A stretch of 64,000 nt of DNA from Augochlora pura (lineage: Eukaryota > Arthropoda > Insecta > Hymenoptera > Halictidae): NCBI RefSeq assembly GCF_028453695.1, contig NC_135774.1, positions 27,962,001 through 28,026,000 of the forward strand, given 5' to 3'. Below, in pieces: positions 63,826 to 64,000 of this stretch; position 1 is the first letter of the stretch; every line of letters starts with the position of its first letter. Both the position numbers and the translations under genes were made by a program. The notes under the pieces were generated by a model. It did no database searches. It was not told the DNA's origin and saw nothing but the letters and a program-made list of their open reading frames with translations.

Positions 63826-64000
63826 TTAACCCTTTGATGCCACGCGAATTATCGATAATTCGATCGAGAACTGTTCTTCGCAAATTGACGCGGAGCACTC
63901 GTAAATGCGTAATATTCGGGTCCGATCAAATTGCTCGAATATAAATTATTTTTCTGATTCGATGCACAGTGCTGTAGTTCGAAATATTGTCTTTTATAAA
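63826..64000. mobile_element. Possible TTAA element cut by the window edge
   Basis: Starts TTAACCCTTTGATGCCACGC. No matching right end is seen before the window stops. Confidence 0.3.

Larger units (their letters stand above)
59195..64000. other. Noncoding downstream tail
   Basis: This tail holds the TTAA element at 59417-59652, the 20-bp minisatellite at 60348-60487, several plus-strand (GA)n tracts (60691-60740, about 61.0-61.14, 62.06-62.1, 62.23-62.27, 63528-63548), a C13 run near 61547 and (AAT)n at about 62375-62404. No gene was recognised. Confidence 0.6.

Noticed and set aside
1..64000. tRNA, rRNA, known microRNA, CRISPR or prokaryotic operon features
   Set aside because: No tRNA B-box in a foldable context, familiar microRNA sequence or regular spacer-repeat pattern was seen on reading. 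A covariance-model scan was not possible.

Overview
The window is eukaryotic nuclear DNA that looks like an insect genome, most likely a hymenopteran (a bee or relative). Three things point there: GT-AG introns, a protein of the Headcase (hdc/HECA) family, and abundant CpG and TCGA motifs in a mosaic of GC-rich and AT-rich blocks, with very many (GA)n microsatellites and short TTAA-flanked transposon remnants. The species cannot be named from the sequence alone. No prokaryotic signals, tRNA, rRNA or CRISPR array were seen.

One gene can be supported. Three exons on the plus strand (29598-29786, 30421-30606, 31415-31588), all joined in phase 0, encode the last 182 residues of a Headcase protein, ending at a TAA. 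The N-terminal part of the family's protein is not found upstream, so bases 1-29597 are best read as the downstream part of one very large hdc intron (at least 29.6 kb), though independent noncoding genes cannot be excluded. A GC-only hairpin lies 21 nt after the stop, which matters because Drosophila hdc is a classic stop-readthrough gene.

Layout: 1-29597, intron-like DNA with GA and CT microsatellites on both strands, a mariner-like MITE (4485-4836), several TTAA elements and a 30-bp minisatellite (22891-23371). 29598-31588, the hdc 3' exons. 31589 to about 62 kb, no coding potential, but a striking one-sided pattern: nearly all long purine microsatellites are (GA)n on the plus strand (about 35-40 GA tracts against two CT tracts), whereas upstream of hdc the two orientations are about equal. 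I infer a very long hdc 3' UTR or other continuous sense transcript.

The other layer is mobile DNA. Short elements with TTAACCC...GGGTTAA ends, typical of piggyBac-type TTAA target sites, are scattered across the window. One family (TTAACCCTTTGCACTCGA ends) has at least eight copies. One of these sits inside a copy of a second family (ends TTAACCC(C/T)TTGCCGTA). A second copy of the host element 1 kb away keeps the uninterrupted TTAA site, giving internal evidence of TTAA-targeted insertion.
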